In this document: one piece after another, positions 33,484-42,328 of the stretch
How positions within the stretch are numbered: position 1 is the stretch's first letter
Layout: each line of letters starts with the position of its first letter
Origin: Anaerovibrio sp. JC8
GTDB lineage: Bacteria; Bacillota; Negativicutes; Selenomonadales; Selenomonadaceae
Assembly: GCF_002100115.1 (NCBI RefSeq)
Contig: NZ_ANBM01000007.1
Span: 50,147 to 114,146, forward strand
DNA: 64,000 nucleotides
Direction of reading: 5' to 3'
Made by a program: the position numbers and the translations under genes
Notes under the pieces: generated by a model
Told to the model about the DNA's origin: nothing
Database searches by the model: none
Seen by the model: the letters and a program-made list of their open reading frames with translations, nothing else

Positions 33484-34782
33484 ATGCAAAATAACATGAA
33501 AAATACCAAAAAAGTTAGTTTTCTCTACGATACAGGTACTGTTGAACTGGAGGTTCCAGCTGAAAGTGCAGTTCTCACCTCCCGGGTGGATGAACTGAAA
33601 AGCTCCCGCTCCGGCCGTGAAATCGTGCATGAAGCAATGATGAATCCAATAGACAGCCCACGTCTTTCCGAGCTTGCCAAGGGTAAGCCGGACTGCTGCA
33701 TCATTATTTCTGACCACACCCGTCCTGTTCCAAGCAAGGATATTTTACCTGAAATGATCGCTGAGCTCCGCAAGGGCAGCCCAGATATAAAAATCAAGCT
33801 ATTGGTAGCTACCGGCTTCCATCGTCCTACAAGCATTGATGAATTGCGCAGTAAACTTGGGGATGACTTGTATGATGAATTCAAAGAAAACATCATAGTA
33901 CATGACGCCCATAATCCAGATTGCAACACCAAGGTTGGTGTATTGCCATCCGGCCCAGACTGCATAATTGACAAGGTGGCTGCTGAATCTTCCCTGCTGG
34001 TGGCAGAAGGCTTCATTGAGGCTCATTTCTTTGCCGGCTTCTCCGGTGGACGCAAGAGTGTCCTGCCTGGAATTTGTGATGCTGTAACTGTTATGGGCAA
34101 CCATTGCGGTGAGTTTATTGCCTCCCCTTATGCCCGTACCGGTATTTTGAAGGGTAATCCACTGCACATTGATATGGTGGCTGCAGCCAAGATGGCCAAG
34201 CTTGCCTTTATCTGCAATGTAATTATTGACGAAGAACAAAAAACTGTTGCCGCTTATGCCGGCAATTTTGAAACAGCACATTTGGAGGGCACTGAATTCC
34301 TGGCGAAGTACTGTGCCGTAAAGCCAGCTCCTGCTGATATTGTTATCACAACCAACGGTGGCTATCCACTGGACCAGAACGCATACCAGTGTCCAAAGGG
34401 GATGACCGCCGCTGAGGCCTCCATTAATGAAGGCGGTGTCATAATAATGCTGGCCACCTGTAAAGACGGCCACGGCGGTCAGTCTTATTATGACTCTATA
34501 CATGATGCTGCCACTGCCGATGAGTTTTTCCAGAAGTGCGTGAACACACCGCAGGAGGAAACTCTCCCGGATCAGTGGTGTGCCCAGGTTTGGTGCCGCA
34601 TTCTCAGAAAGCACACTGTTCTCTTTGTGGCTGATCCGGCCCAGAAGCAGCTTATTGAGGATTTGAAGGCCCACTACTTCCCTACCCTGGAAGAGGCTTA
34701 TGCAGAGGCACGCCGCATCAAGGGTGAAAATGCTACTGTAACCTGTATTCCAAACGGAATATCCGTTATAGTCCGTGATTAA
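33484..34782 (+). CDS. larA: LarA family nickel-dependent racemase-like protein
   Basis: 432 residues of the LarA (lactate racemase and related 2-hydroxyacid racemase/epimerase) family. Visible: SDHTRPVPS near residue 77, VATGFHRPT with the catalytic-region His near 110, and GFSGGRKSVLPG near 185 with the Lys that tethers the pincer nickel cofactor. LarA needs LarB, LarC and LarE to make the cofactor; none is in this window, so they must be elsewhere if the enzyme is active. Many LarA homologues use substrates other than lactate, so the symbol is provisional. AGAAGG lies before the ATG. Monocistronic between its own promoter and terminator. Confidence 0.85.
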   Translation: MQNNMKNTKKVSFLYDTGTVELEVPAESAVLTSRVDELKSSRSGREIVHEAMMNPIDSPRLSELAKGKPDCCIIISDHTRPVPSKDILPEMIAELRKGSPDIKIKLLVATGFHRPTSIDELRSKLGDDLYDEFKENIIVHDAHNPDCNTKVGVLPSGPDCIIDKVAAESSLLVAEGFIEAHFFAGFSGGRKSVLPGICDAVTVMGNHCGEFIASPYARTGILKGNPLHIDMVAAAKMAKLAFICNVIIDEEQKTVAAYAGNFETAHLEGTEFLAKYCAVKPAPADIVITTNGGYPLDQNAYQCPKGMTAAEASINEGGVIIMLATCKDGHGGQSYYDSIHDAATADEFFQKCVNTPQEETLPDQWCAQVWCRILRKHTVLFVADPAQKQLIEDLKAHYFPTLEEAYAEARRIKGENATVTCIPNGISVIVRD

Positions 34783-34848
34783 TTAGTCGTTCCCTATCAT
34801 TACATACACATATAACCCAACTCGATTATCCTAATGATAGTCCAACAC

Positions 34849-34889
34849 AAAAACAGCTGCCAGATACCCCCGGCAGCTGTTTTTGTGTC
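34849..34889. terminator. Bidirectional terminator between larA and the Abi gene
   Basis: AAAAACAGCTGCC / GGCAGCTGTTTTT hairpin with a 10-nt loop and A/T tracts on both sides. Confidence 0.8.
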
Positions 34890-34892
34890 TAT

Positions 34893-35831
34893 TTATTTTT
34901 CTTCGTGAATCATATCAAAGTAATACTTTACCAGCTTTTGTGCATATTTTAATACCGGTAATACTGTAGCGTTGTTTTCAAAATAATACATGTGACGGTT
35001 GAAGCGCTTATTTACCAAATCATGCAACAGCTCCAGCTGAAAATGCTTTTCCTCGGTACTGGTAACAATATTCCAGAAAACAAAGAGGGTTATATTTAGC
35101 TCCTTAATGAAGGAAACATGATTCAGCACCCTTGATTCGTTTTCATCCAGGCCCATATCCACCGCAATTTTAATAGCCAAATCAGTATCCGGTGCCGTAG
35201 CAGATGGATGAAGGTTAAACATCAGGCAGTTGTTATGGGCAATACTGTTACGGAGCATTTTTACCGTATCAAGATATTTGGCCTCAACATGCTTTTGCTG
35301 ATATTTTTCAAAATACATCTGATAGAGGTCAATGAACTGTGAGAAGGTCTGAACCTCTATAATATTCCATACGGCAAAATTTCCATTGTACTTTTCAATC
35401 AGGCCCTTGGCATACTTGGACTGGTGGCGGGACAATTCCTTGTCCATGTATTTGCGCTTTTCCATGTATTCACTGACAATGCTGTAGCCATTTTCCTTCT
35501 TGTTGCGGGCAAGGGCGTTCAAAAGCTGGATTTTGGCATAATGCTCCACATCCTGCACGAGATTAAACATTACCCGGCGATAATAAAGGTCCAGAAGGGA
35601 CAATTCCTTTAAATAGGCAAATTCCAGATCTACATATCTGGTACCTACCCCAGGCTTCTTGGTTTTCTCATAGTTTTCTGCATAATGCTTAAGCCGAAAA
35701 TAATAGGTATGTCTGGCAAGATATTCCAGTGCTTCCGGTTCCTTCACTATGTTGAAGCCAATATTTTTCGACTTCATCTGCTGTATCTGTCCCTCAAGGT
35801 TGAGCTTGTTATTAGCCAAGGTATTATTCAC
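34893..35831 (-). CDS. Abi_2 family HEPN protein, abortive-infection type
   Basis: 312 residues of the AbiD/AbiF (Abi_2) family. The HEPN RNase motif R-x4-H is present as LRNSIAHNN near residue 200; the N-terminal LEGQIQQMKSKNIGF...ALEYLARHTYYFRLKHYAENY is typical. Family members block phage growth, probably by cutting RNA. Starts at GTG overlapping the stop of the transglycosylase gene by 8 bp with GGAGA just upstream, so it is a late passenger of the polA-mutM-coaE-slt operon. It precedes a strong terminator. No partner antitoxin visible. Confidence 0.85.
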   Translation of the reverse strand: MNNTLANNKLNLEGQIQQMKSKNIGFNIVKEPEALEYLARHTYYFRLKHYAENYEKTKKPGVGTRYVDLEFAYLKELSLLDLYYRRVMFNLVQDVEHYAKIQLLNALARNKKENGYSIVSEYMEKRKYMDKELSRHQSKYAKGLIEKYNGNFAVWNIIEVQTFSQFIDLYQMYFEKYQQKHVEAKYLDTVKMLRNSIAHNNCLMFNLHPSATAPDTDLAIKIAVDMGLDENESRVLNHVSFIKELNITLFVFWNIVTSTEEKHFQLELLHDLVNKRFNRHMYYFENNATVLPVLKYAQKLVKYYFDMIHEEK

Positions 35832-36459
35832 TCTCTCCGTATAATTGAATATATTTCTTTTCCGTTTTCAAGACGCTCTTGACATACATTTCGGTTTCCC
35901 GGAAAGGAATGGCGGATATATCATTAAAATCATAATCCCAGCCATATTCCTTCATCCATTCCTCCACGTTGCCATGTCCGGCATTATAGGCCGCCAGGGC
36001 CAATATCTTGTTGCCGTGAAAATCCTTCAACAAACGGCCCAAATACCATGAACCGTAGTATATATTCATCTCCGGGGCCTCAAGCATCTCCGGAGAATAG
36101 CTTTCATCGTTTATTTCCCCTGCAATCCATTTGGCAGTATCAGGCATAAGCTGCATCAGTCCAATGGCCCCAGGGGTGGAAACTGCCTTATCCTTAAAAT
36201 TGCTTTCGTTCTTTATGACCGCAGCCACCAAAAACTCATCCACGCCATGCTCCTGACTGCACACCTGAACAATCTGGCGATAATGATACGGAAACATGAA
36301 GGTCTGCTGAACACTTTTCTGCTGAGTAACAAAGAAAACCACAAAGGCCATCAGAAGGATGATAATACCTATTGCGCAGCTCCAGGTTCGTCTCTGAAAT
36401 TCTTTTTTTTGGCGTAGATATTCACGGCGACGTTTTAAACGTTCGTCTTCCCTGTCCAT
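35824..36459 (-). CDS. Membrane-anchored lytic transglycosylase (SLT domain)
   Basis: 211 residues: basic N-terminus, one membrane helix (residues 28-46), then an SLT/goose-lysozyme-like domain. The catalytic Glu is in VAAVIKNESNFKDKAVS near residue 90, followed by GAIGLMQLMPDTAKW and AAYNAGHGNVEEW. Cleaves peptidoglycan glycan strands outside the membrane. The ATG overlaps the coaE stop (TAATG). The same coaE-slt pairing is usual in this group of Firmicutes, as far as I recall. Confidence 0.92.
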   Translation of the reverse strand: MDREDERLKRRREYLRQKKEFQRRTWSCAIGIIILLMAFVVFFVTQQKSVQQTFMFPYHYRQIVQVCSQEHGVDEFLVAAVIKNESNFKDKAVSTPGAIGLMQLMPDTAKWIAGEINDESYSPEMLEAPEMNIYYGSWYLGRLLKDFHGNKILALAAYNAGHGNVEEWMKEYGWDYDFNDISAIPFRETEMYVKSVLKTEKKYIQLYGESE

Positions 36460-37061
36460 TACTCACCTTCTAACATCAATTTTTCCAGCTTTTCCTCAAG
36501 CTGACTGCGAAGTCGCTTTCTGTCAGCATTGTTGTTTATTATTACATCACTTAATTTTTTCTTTTCCTCAAGGCTCATCTGTGAATCTATCCGTCGAATA
36601 GCTTCCTCACGGCTGTAGTGATTTCGAGCCATCAGCCTTTTGAGCTGTGTATTACGGGGTACATATACCAGCCATGTTTCATCAGTTATTTTATCATAAG
36701 AAGCCTCAAACAACAGAGGTACATCCAGAAAAATATATTTCTCTCCCCTGCTTCTGGCCTCCTCCACCTGGGAAAGCATCTCCTCCTTTATAAGGGGATG
36801 CACAAGGCTGTTAATGACTGACAGCTCATTTTTATTGTTGAACACAATATCAGCAACAGCCTGACGATTAAGGCTTCTGTCAGGGTTTATAACCCTGCTG
36901 CCATAACGGGCAAAATATATCTGCCATATTGAACGGTCAGGCTCTGCCAGCTCCCAGGCAATTTTGTCACAATCCACCACAGTATAGCCCTGCTGACGAA
37001 GGTAGTTGGTAACAGTACTCTTGCCACTGGCTATACCACCAGTTAAACCAATAATCTTCAT
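36459..37061 (-). CDS. coaE: Dephospho-CoA kinase
   Basis: 200 residues. Last step of coenzyme A synthesis (ATP + dephospho-CoA). P-loop GLTGGIASGKSTV at residues 5-17, DCDKIAWEL near 35, and DVPLLFEA near 112 are all family marks. Coupled to slt by a TAATG overlap. 48 bp after mutM. Confidence 0.95.
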   Translation of the reverse strand: MKIIGLTGGIASGKSTVTNYLRQQGYTVVDCDKIAWELAEPDRSIWQIYFARYGSRVINPDRSLNRQAVADIVFNNKNELSVINSLVHPLIKEEMLSQVEEARSRGEKYIFLDVPLLFEASYDKITDETWLVYVPRNTQLKRLMARNHYSREEAIRRIDSQMSLEEKKKLSDVIINNNADRKRLRSQLEEKLEKLMLEGE

Positions 37062-37109
37062 ATTTTAAATGAATCCTTATTTTTGAAGCATTACTAATAT
37101 ATTTAAGTA

Positions 37110-37940
37110 TTATTTAGGAAGCTGACATTTAGGGCAATAGACGGTACCACGGCCACCAACCTTCAGCTTCTCCATTATAGTACCACATTTACGACATGGC
37201 TGACCAGCACGGCCATAGGCATAAAGATTATCCTGATGACTTCCCTTGCCACCAGTACCATCACGATAGTCCCGGAAGGTGGTACCACCGTCATTTATTC
37301 CGTCCTCTATAACCTTATTAATTGAGGCATACAGCTTCTTGGCCTCAGTTCCAGTTACAGAATCAGGGGTCCTTAAAGGATTAATTCCCGCCAAAAACAG
37401 GCACTCATCCACATAAATATTTCCCAGGCCTGCAATATAGTTCTGCTTCAAAAGAAAGCTCTTTATTTTGCCCTTTTTTCTGGAAAGTATATTTTTAAGG
37501 TACTCCAGGGTAAATTCGTCACTAAGAGGCTCCGGCCCCAGCTCTGCCAAACCACCAATCTGTGGAAGCTCCTCATCCGTCATGGCATAGATGGTTCCCA
37601 GGGTGCGGGTATCCGCAAAAATAAAGCGGGCATCATCATCCAAATGGAAAATAATGCGTGAATGCCTTCTATCGGGATCATTCGGACCACAGTAGCAGGC
37701 CTGTCCGCTCATTCTAAGATGGATAACCAGGGATATTCCATTGTTCAGCTTTAAAATAAGATATTTTCCCCTGCGCAGAAGCTCGCTGATTACTTGTCCC
37801 TTAATACGGGATACAAACTCCTCAGGGGACGGGAATTTTATTTGTCTGGACAGAAGCAGCTCCACATCAGTGATTTTCCTGCCCTTTATATGTGGCTCCA
37901 ATGAACGCTTTATGGTTTCAAGCTCCGGCATTTCCGGCAT
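37110..37940 (-). CDS. mutM: Formamidopyrimidine-DNA glycosylase
   Basis: 276 residues. Removes oxidised purines (8-oxoguanine, FaPy) and nicks the DNA. The catalytic N-terminal Pro must directly follow the initiator Met, so the start is the second ATG (37940, MPEMPELET), not the ATG two codons upstream; GGGGGA lies before it. The conserved Lys is in GRRGKYLILK-type LLRRGKYLILK near residue 55, and the C-terminal zinc finger is CRKCGTIMEKLKVGGRGTVYCPKCQ. Follows polA by 16 bp. Confidence 0.96.
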   Translation of the reverse strand: MPEMPELETIKRSLEPHIKGRKITDVELLLSRQIKFPSPEEFVSRIKGQVISELLRRGKYLILKLNNGISLVIHLRMSGQACYCGPNDPDRRHSRIIFHLDDDARFIFADTRTLGTIYAMTDEELPQIGGLAELGPEPLSDEFTLEYLKNILSRKKGKIKSFLLKQNYIAGLGNIYVDECLFLAGINPLRTPDSVTGTEAKKLYASINKVIEDGINDGGTTFRDYRDGTGGKGSHQDNLYAYGRAGQPCRKCGTIMEKLKVGGRGTVYCPKCQLPK

Positions 37941-37956
37941 GGCCATTTCCCCCTTA

Positions 37957-40620
37957 CTATTTAGCCTCAGCCCAATTCTTACCCATGTTTATATCAATGG
38001 AAAGAGGCACATCCAGTTTGACAATATTTTCCATTGCATCCCTTAAAATGCTCTTTACTGCCTCAATCTCGGACTCCACAACCTCCAATACCAGCTCATC
38101 ATGAACCTGAAGAAGAATGCGGCTCTTAAGCTTGGCATCCTTCAGCATTTTGTGGGCCTTAATCATTGCCAGCTTGATTATATCAGCTGCAGTACCCTGA
38201 ATTGGTGTGTTCATGGCCATTCTTTCAGCCAGCATCCGCTGCATATAATTGGAGCTGTTGATGGAAGGCAGCTCACGGCGCCGACCAAAGGAGGTCTGCA
38301 CATATCCCTTGGCATGGGCATCCTCAACCACCTTATCAATAAAGGTCTTCACACCTTTGCATTTTTCAAAATAGCTTTCAATATACCCGGCAGCTTCCTT
38401 GCGGGTAATTCCCAAATCCTGGGACAGGCCATAATCGCTGATACCGTAAACAATGCCGAAATTTACTGCCTTGGCATTACGGCGCTGCAATTGGGTAACC
38501 TCATCAATTGAGATTCCAAACACCTCTGCAGCAGTACGGGCATGAATGTCCTCATTATTTTTAAAGGCCTTGATAAAGCTCTCATCCTTTGACATATCCG
38601 CCAAGACTCTTAGCTCAATCTGGGAATAATCAGCACTGAGAAGATAATCATAGCCCTCTCCAGGCTCAAAAAGCAGACGGATTTTCTTGCCTTCTTCTGT
38701 ACGGACCGGGATATTCTGTAAATTTGGATCAGAGCTGCTGAGTCTTCCCGTTGCCGTAACAGTCTGATTAAAATTGGTATGAACACGGTTGGTATCCGGA
38801 TTTATAAGCTGACTAATACCGTCAAGATAAGTGGATTTCAGCTTGGTCCAAAGGCGATAGCTTAATATTTTCTCAACAACCGGATGCTCATGCCGAAGCT
38901 GATTCAGAACCTCCGCGTTGGTGGAATATCCGGTCTTGGTCTTTTTAATCACCGGCAGCCCCAGCTTTTCAAAGAGAACTTCACCCAGCTGTTTTGGCGA
39001 GTTAATATTAAACTCCTGTCCTGCCAGCTCATGAATTTCCTTCTCCAGCTCAGCAATGGTTTTTCCCACGGCCACTGACTGCTCATGGAGATTTTTGCGG
39101 TTTACATAGATTCCGTTACTCTCCATATCCGCCAGCACCTCTGCCAATGGGAGCTCCATATCAAAATACAGCCTGTCCAGCTCTTTGTCCTTCATGCCTT
39201 CTAGCATATCAGCACTTATGCGCTCCATGGCCATTGCCTGCCATGACTCTTTTTCACACAATGACGCGTTCTTTTCCGGTGCATTGATGCTGGGACCATA
39301 TATGGACGCCAGCTCGGCTATATCATATTTGGAGCTGACAGGATTTAAAAGGTAGCCTATAAGCTCCAAATCATAAACCTTACCCTTAACCTCAACACCA
39401 GCATGATAATAATTCTTTAAGCCGTGGACATATTTTTCCACCGATTCGTCAGCAAACAGCTCCTTGAATACATTCCAAAGCCCGTTGTCAGCAGTGCTTT
39501 CATCAAAAAACAGCGAATCCTGTCCAAACTCACCATTGGTAGAGACCTCTGCAAAAAAACGCTTGCCATTTACGGCTATCCCAAGCCCCTCAATGGATAA
39601 ATCTGGAGTTTTGCCCCTGATTACGGCCGAAGCATAAAGCTTTCCATGCTGTCTGCATTCCTCAACAACCTTCTCTGCCGTTGAAATATCATTGATTATC
39701 ACGCAATCAGGAATCGTTTCTTCAGGAACAGCCGCCACAGCCTCACCATCGGTAATAAATGGCTGAATAGCCTTCAGCATGGATTTGATATTGTAGCGGG
39801 TATAAAAGCGGGTAAGCTCATTGCCGTCCGTGGTGATTTTATACTCTGCCTCATTGAAGTCCACAGGCACCTCAAGACAAATAGTGGCCAGCTTCTTGGA
39901 CAAAACAGCCATCTGCTGATTATCACGGATGTTTTCCTTCAGCTTCTTGCCCGCAATTTCCTCAACATGGAGCAGCACTTCCTCCACAGTACCATAGGCT
40001 GCCAGCAGCTTCATGGCTGTTTTTGGGCCCACCCCCGGTACACCCGGAATATTATCGGAGGTATCACCCATAAGCCCCTTCATGTCAATGAGCTGAATTG
40101 GGTCCAATCCCTCATATTCCTCCTGGAAAGCGGCCTCATCATAAACCTTCAGCTCGGAAATGCCCTTCTTGGTAAACAGCACCTTTAAATCAGGCTTAAC
40201 CAGCTGCAGGGCATCCCTGTCACCAGTGACCACATAGGCTTCACAGCCGTTATCCAGGGCCTTGTTGGCCAGAGTGCCAATAATATCATCAGCCTCATAT
40301 CCGGAAAGCTCCACCAGGGATATGCCCCAGGCCTTAATCATTTCATGGAAAATTGGAATCTGGCTTAAAAGCTCGGGAGGAGTAGGCTTTCTGGTTCCTT
40401 TGTATTCTGTGAACATATCATTGCGGAAGGTCTTTTTGCCGGCATCAAATGCAATAACCAAATAATCCGGCTTCCACTCTGTCATAAGCTTAACCAGCAT
40501 ATTGGAAAAGCCATAAATGGCATTGGTAAACTCACCGGACTTGGATTCCAAAAGTGGCAAGGCATAAAAGGCCCTATACAACAGGCTGCTTCCGTCTAAA
40601 ATAAAAAACTTTTTCTTCAA
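37957..40620 (-). CDS. polA: DNA polymerase I
   Basis: 887 residues: 5'-3' exonuclease domain (1-290, FFILDGSSLLYRAFYALP at the start, KGLMGDTSDNIPGVPGVGPKTA), a central domain where the 3'-5' proofreading catalytic acids are not evident, and the polymerase domain (SADYSQIELRVLADMS near 655, RRNAKAVNFGIVYGISDYGLS, LLQVHDELVLEV near the end). Starts at TTG 40620 with GGGGGGAG 4 nt upstream; an earlier in-frame TTG (40638) lacks a site. Heads the polA-mutM-coaE-slt-abi operon. Confidence 0.96.
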   Translation of the reverse strand: MKKKFFILDGSSLLYRAFYALPLLESKSGEFTNAIYGFSNMLVKLMTEWKPDYLVIAFDAGKKTFRNDMFTEYKGTRKPTPPELLSQIPIFHEMIKAWGISLVELSGYEADDIIGTLANKALDNGCEAYVVTGDRDALQLVKPDLKVLFTKKGISELKVYDEAAFQEEYEGLDPIQLIDMKGLMGDTSDNIPGVPGVGPKTAMKLLAAYGTVEEVLLHVEEIAGKKLKENIRDNQQMAVLSKKLATICLEVPVDFNEAEYKITTDGNELTRFYTRYNIKSMLKAIQPFITDGEAVAAVPEETIPDCVIINDISTAEKVVEECRQHGKLYASAVIRGKTPDLSIEGLGIAVNGKRFFAEVSTNGEFGQDSLFFDESTADNGLWNVFKELFADESVEKYVHGLKNYYHAGVEVKGKVYDLELIGYLLNPVSSKYDIAELASIYGPSINAPEKNASLCEKESWQAMAMERISADMLEGMKDKELDRLYFDMELPLAEVLADMESNGIYVNRKNLHEQSVAVGKTIAELEKEIHELAGQEFNINSPKQLGEVLFEKLGLPVIKKTKTGYSTNAEVLNQLRHEHPVVEKILSYRLWTKLKSTYLDGISQLINPDTNRVHTNFNQTVTATGRLSSSDPNLQNIPVRTEEGKKIRLLFEPGEGYDYLLSADYSQIELRVLADMSKDESFIKAFKNNEDIHARTAAEVFGISIDEVTQLQRRNAKAVNFGIVYGISDYGLSQDLGITRKEAAGYIESYFEKCKGVKTFIDKVVEDAHAKGYVQTSFGRRRELPSINSSNYMQRMLAERMAMNTPIQGTAADIIKLAMIKAHKMLKDAKLKSRILLQVHDELVLEVVESEIEAVKSILRDAMENIVKLDVPLSIDINMGKNWAEAK

Positions 40621-40665
40621 GGTTCTCCCCCCATACAAAGCCTATGGACGTATAGGCACAAGAAA

Positions 40666-40694
40666 GCAGAGATATTATCTACCTCTGCTTTGAA
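40666..40694 (-). terminator. Terminator after the L,D-transpeptidase gene
   Basis: AAAGCAGAG / CTCTGCTTT hairpin, minus-strand tail TTTCTTG. It lies between the transpeptidase stop and polA. Confidence 0.65.
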
Positions 40695-40712
40695 AAACAA
40701 ACTTTACAAAAC

Positions 40713-42206
40713 TTATTTAATTACCGCTGTAACCCTTCTGGCGTACCAAGGAGTAGTATTTACTGTGGTAGTAGGCTGTTTTATCTTTTTCTTCTTATTT
40801 TCAGCCGGCTTAGCTGGCTCATTATCCTTTACAGGTTCAGCCTCCTTTACCGTCTCCGGTGCCTTGGCCTCTTCAGCCTCCTTTACCGTCTCCGGTGCCT
40901 TGGCCTCTTCAGACGCCTTAGGATTTTCGGCTTCCTTAACCTTTTCAGGCTCTATTACCTTTTCGGCTGTCTCAACCTTTTCAGGCAACTCAACCTTTTC
41001 AGCTTCCGTAACTTTTTCAGGCTCTTTAGCCTTTTCGGCTTCTACAACCTTTTCGGGCTGTTTTACAGCTTCAGCCTGAACCAATGTGTTTTGCTGAGCA
41101 ACAATTTCCTTTACAGGCTCCTTGACCGTCTCCGGCTCCCTTACCGGCTCAACAGCCTTGACAGGATTGGACTTATAAACCATGGAATTGTTGGAGAATT
41201 TTCCACCGCTGATATTAAACAGGCCTTCAACCTCATCAGCATTTACATAGAGAATATCCTTAAACAGATAAACCGTAGCGAAGCCATGAGAAGTACGAAC
41301 CATACCAGCATCCAAATCACTGTGAACAGGAATGTTCAGGACCTCAGACAGCTGATAAATCGGCAGATAGTAAATGCCATCCTTTAAAACGGCCTTTCTC
41401 TGAAGGTCAATTCCATTTACCAGCAAATTAAATGGCTTGGCCACATAATTTGGCTCACCGTCTGCATCGTCAATATTGGTCTGAATGGCCTCATTGCTTT
41501 CAAAACAATCTACACCATAACCGTGGAGCCACTCATTGATCTGCTCCACTGTAATAGGCTGACAGTCGTAGGCATCAGGATAAATGTAATATACTACCGT
41601 GCCATCAGGAGATTTTTCCATTACACAGCGGTTGTAGTAAACCTCCACAGGAGTACCAACATCTACCCGCTCGTACAAATCCTCCACATCCTCCTCACGC
41701 ATGCGGATGCAGCCCTTGGAGGCATAGGTGCCGATGCTGGCAGGATTATTGGTGCCGTGAATGCCATAGTAGCCATTAAAGCCAATCCAGCGATATCCAA
41801 GAGGATTATCCGGACCTGAAGCCACCTCTACTTCGCGGTTAGATGGGTCAATCCAGGTAGGATTTACCGCCTTTTCATACACCTTATAATAGCCTACAGG
41901 TGAACGATATTCCACTCTGCCACAGGCTATAGGATAAATCTTGGTCTTTATCCCCTTCTCATAAAGATAAATCCCCCGTGAAGCAAGATTTACCATAATC
42001 TTGGTACCATCATTGACCATAGGAATCAGCTCCTCCTCATGAGCTTTCTGTTCCCCATTGGTCACTGCTGCTGTCTGAACATTGGCAGTACCCACCTCAT
42101 GCTCAGTCACGTTGGCTGCCACCGGTTCAGCTGCCCAGGCTGTACCGTATATTAGCATTGCTGCGCATATCATGCCCACAATTTTTCTTGCCCTAAACCC
42201 CATCAT
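40713..42206 (-). CDS. Secreted L,D-transpeptidase with repetitive Glu/Pro/Lys tail
   Basis: About 497 residues. Signal peptide (RKIVGMICAAMLIYGTAWA), then a YkuD L,D-transpeptidase domain with the catalytic motif HGTNNPASIGTYASKGCIRM (Cys near residue 165). A further domain (about 235-345) resembles a copper-amine-oxidase-like/stalk fold (LLVNGIDLQRKAVLKDGIYYLPIYQLSEVL). The tail from about 350 is low-complexity with repeats of the type EPEKV/APETVKEAE, then a basic end. The enzyme makes 3-3 peptidoglycan cross-links or links proteins to the wall; the tail may reach through the wall. Start chosen at 42206, 6 nt after GGAGG; ATG 42203 is equally possible. Confidence 0.88.
   Translation of the reverse strand: MMGFRARKIVGMICAAMLIYGTAWAAEPVAANVTEHEVGTANVQTAAVTNGEQKAHEEELIPMVNDGTKIMVNLASRGIYLYEKGIKTKIYPIACGRVEYRSPVGYYKVYEKAVNPTWIDPSNREVEVASGPDNPLGYRWIGFNGYYGIHGTNNPASIGTYASKGCIRMREEDVEDLYERVDVGTPVEVYYNRCVMEKSPDGTVVYYIYPDAYDCQPITVEQINEWLHGYGVDCFESNEAIQTNIDDADGEPNYVAKPFNLLVNGIDLQRKAVLKDGIYYLPIYQLSEVLNIPVHSDLDAGMVRTSHGFATVYLFKDILYVNADEVEGLFNISGGKFSNNSMVYKSNPVKAVEPVREPETVKEPVKEIVAQQNTLVQAEAVKQPEKVVEAEKAKEPEKVTEAEKVELPEKVETAEKVIEPEKVKEAENPKASEEAKAPETVKEAEEAKAPETVKEAEPVKDNEPAKPAENKKKKIKQPTTTVNTTPWYARRVTAVIK
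40836..40907 (-). repeat. Exact 36-bp tandem duplication within the transpeptidase tail
   Basis: Two identical 36-bp units (40836-40871 and 40872-40907), in frame, each encoding a 12-residue EAEEAKAPETVK-type unit. Likely a slippage-variable region. Confidence 0.85.
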
Positions 42207-42280
42207 ATTCATCCTCCGGATAATATAAATTACAACTACAAGTTTATCATGGCAATTTGTTTTTTTCAACGTTAAAACAT

Positions 42281-42318
42281 AATAAAAAAGCCCTTCTCAG
42301 ACATCTACCGAAAAGGGC
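42281..42318 (-). terminator. Terminator after the amino-acid permease gene
   Basis: Minus strand AGCCCTTTTC / GAGAAGGGCT hairpin followed by TTTTTTATT. Confidence 0.8.
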
Positions 42319-42328
42319 TCAGGCATAT

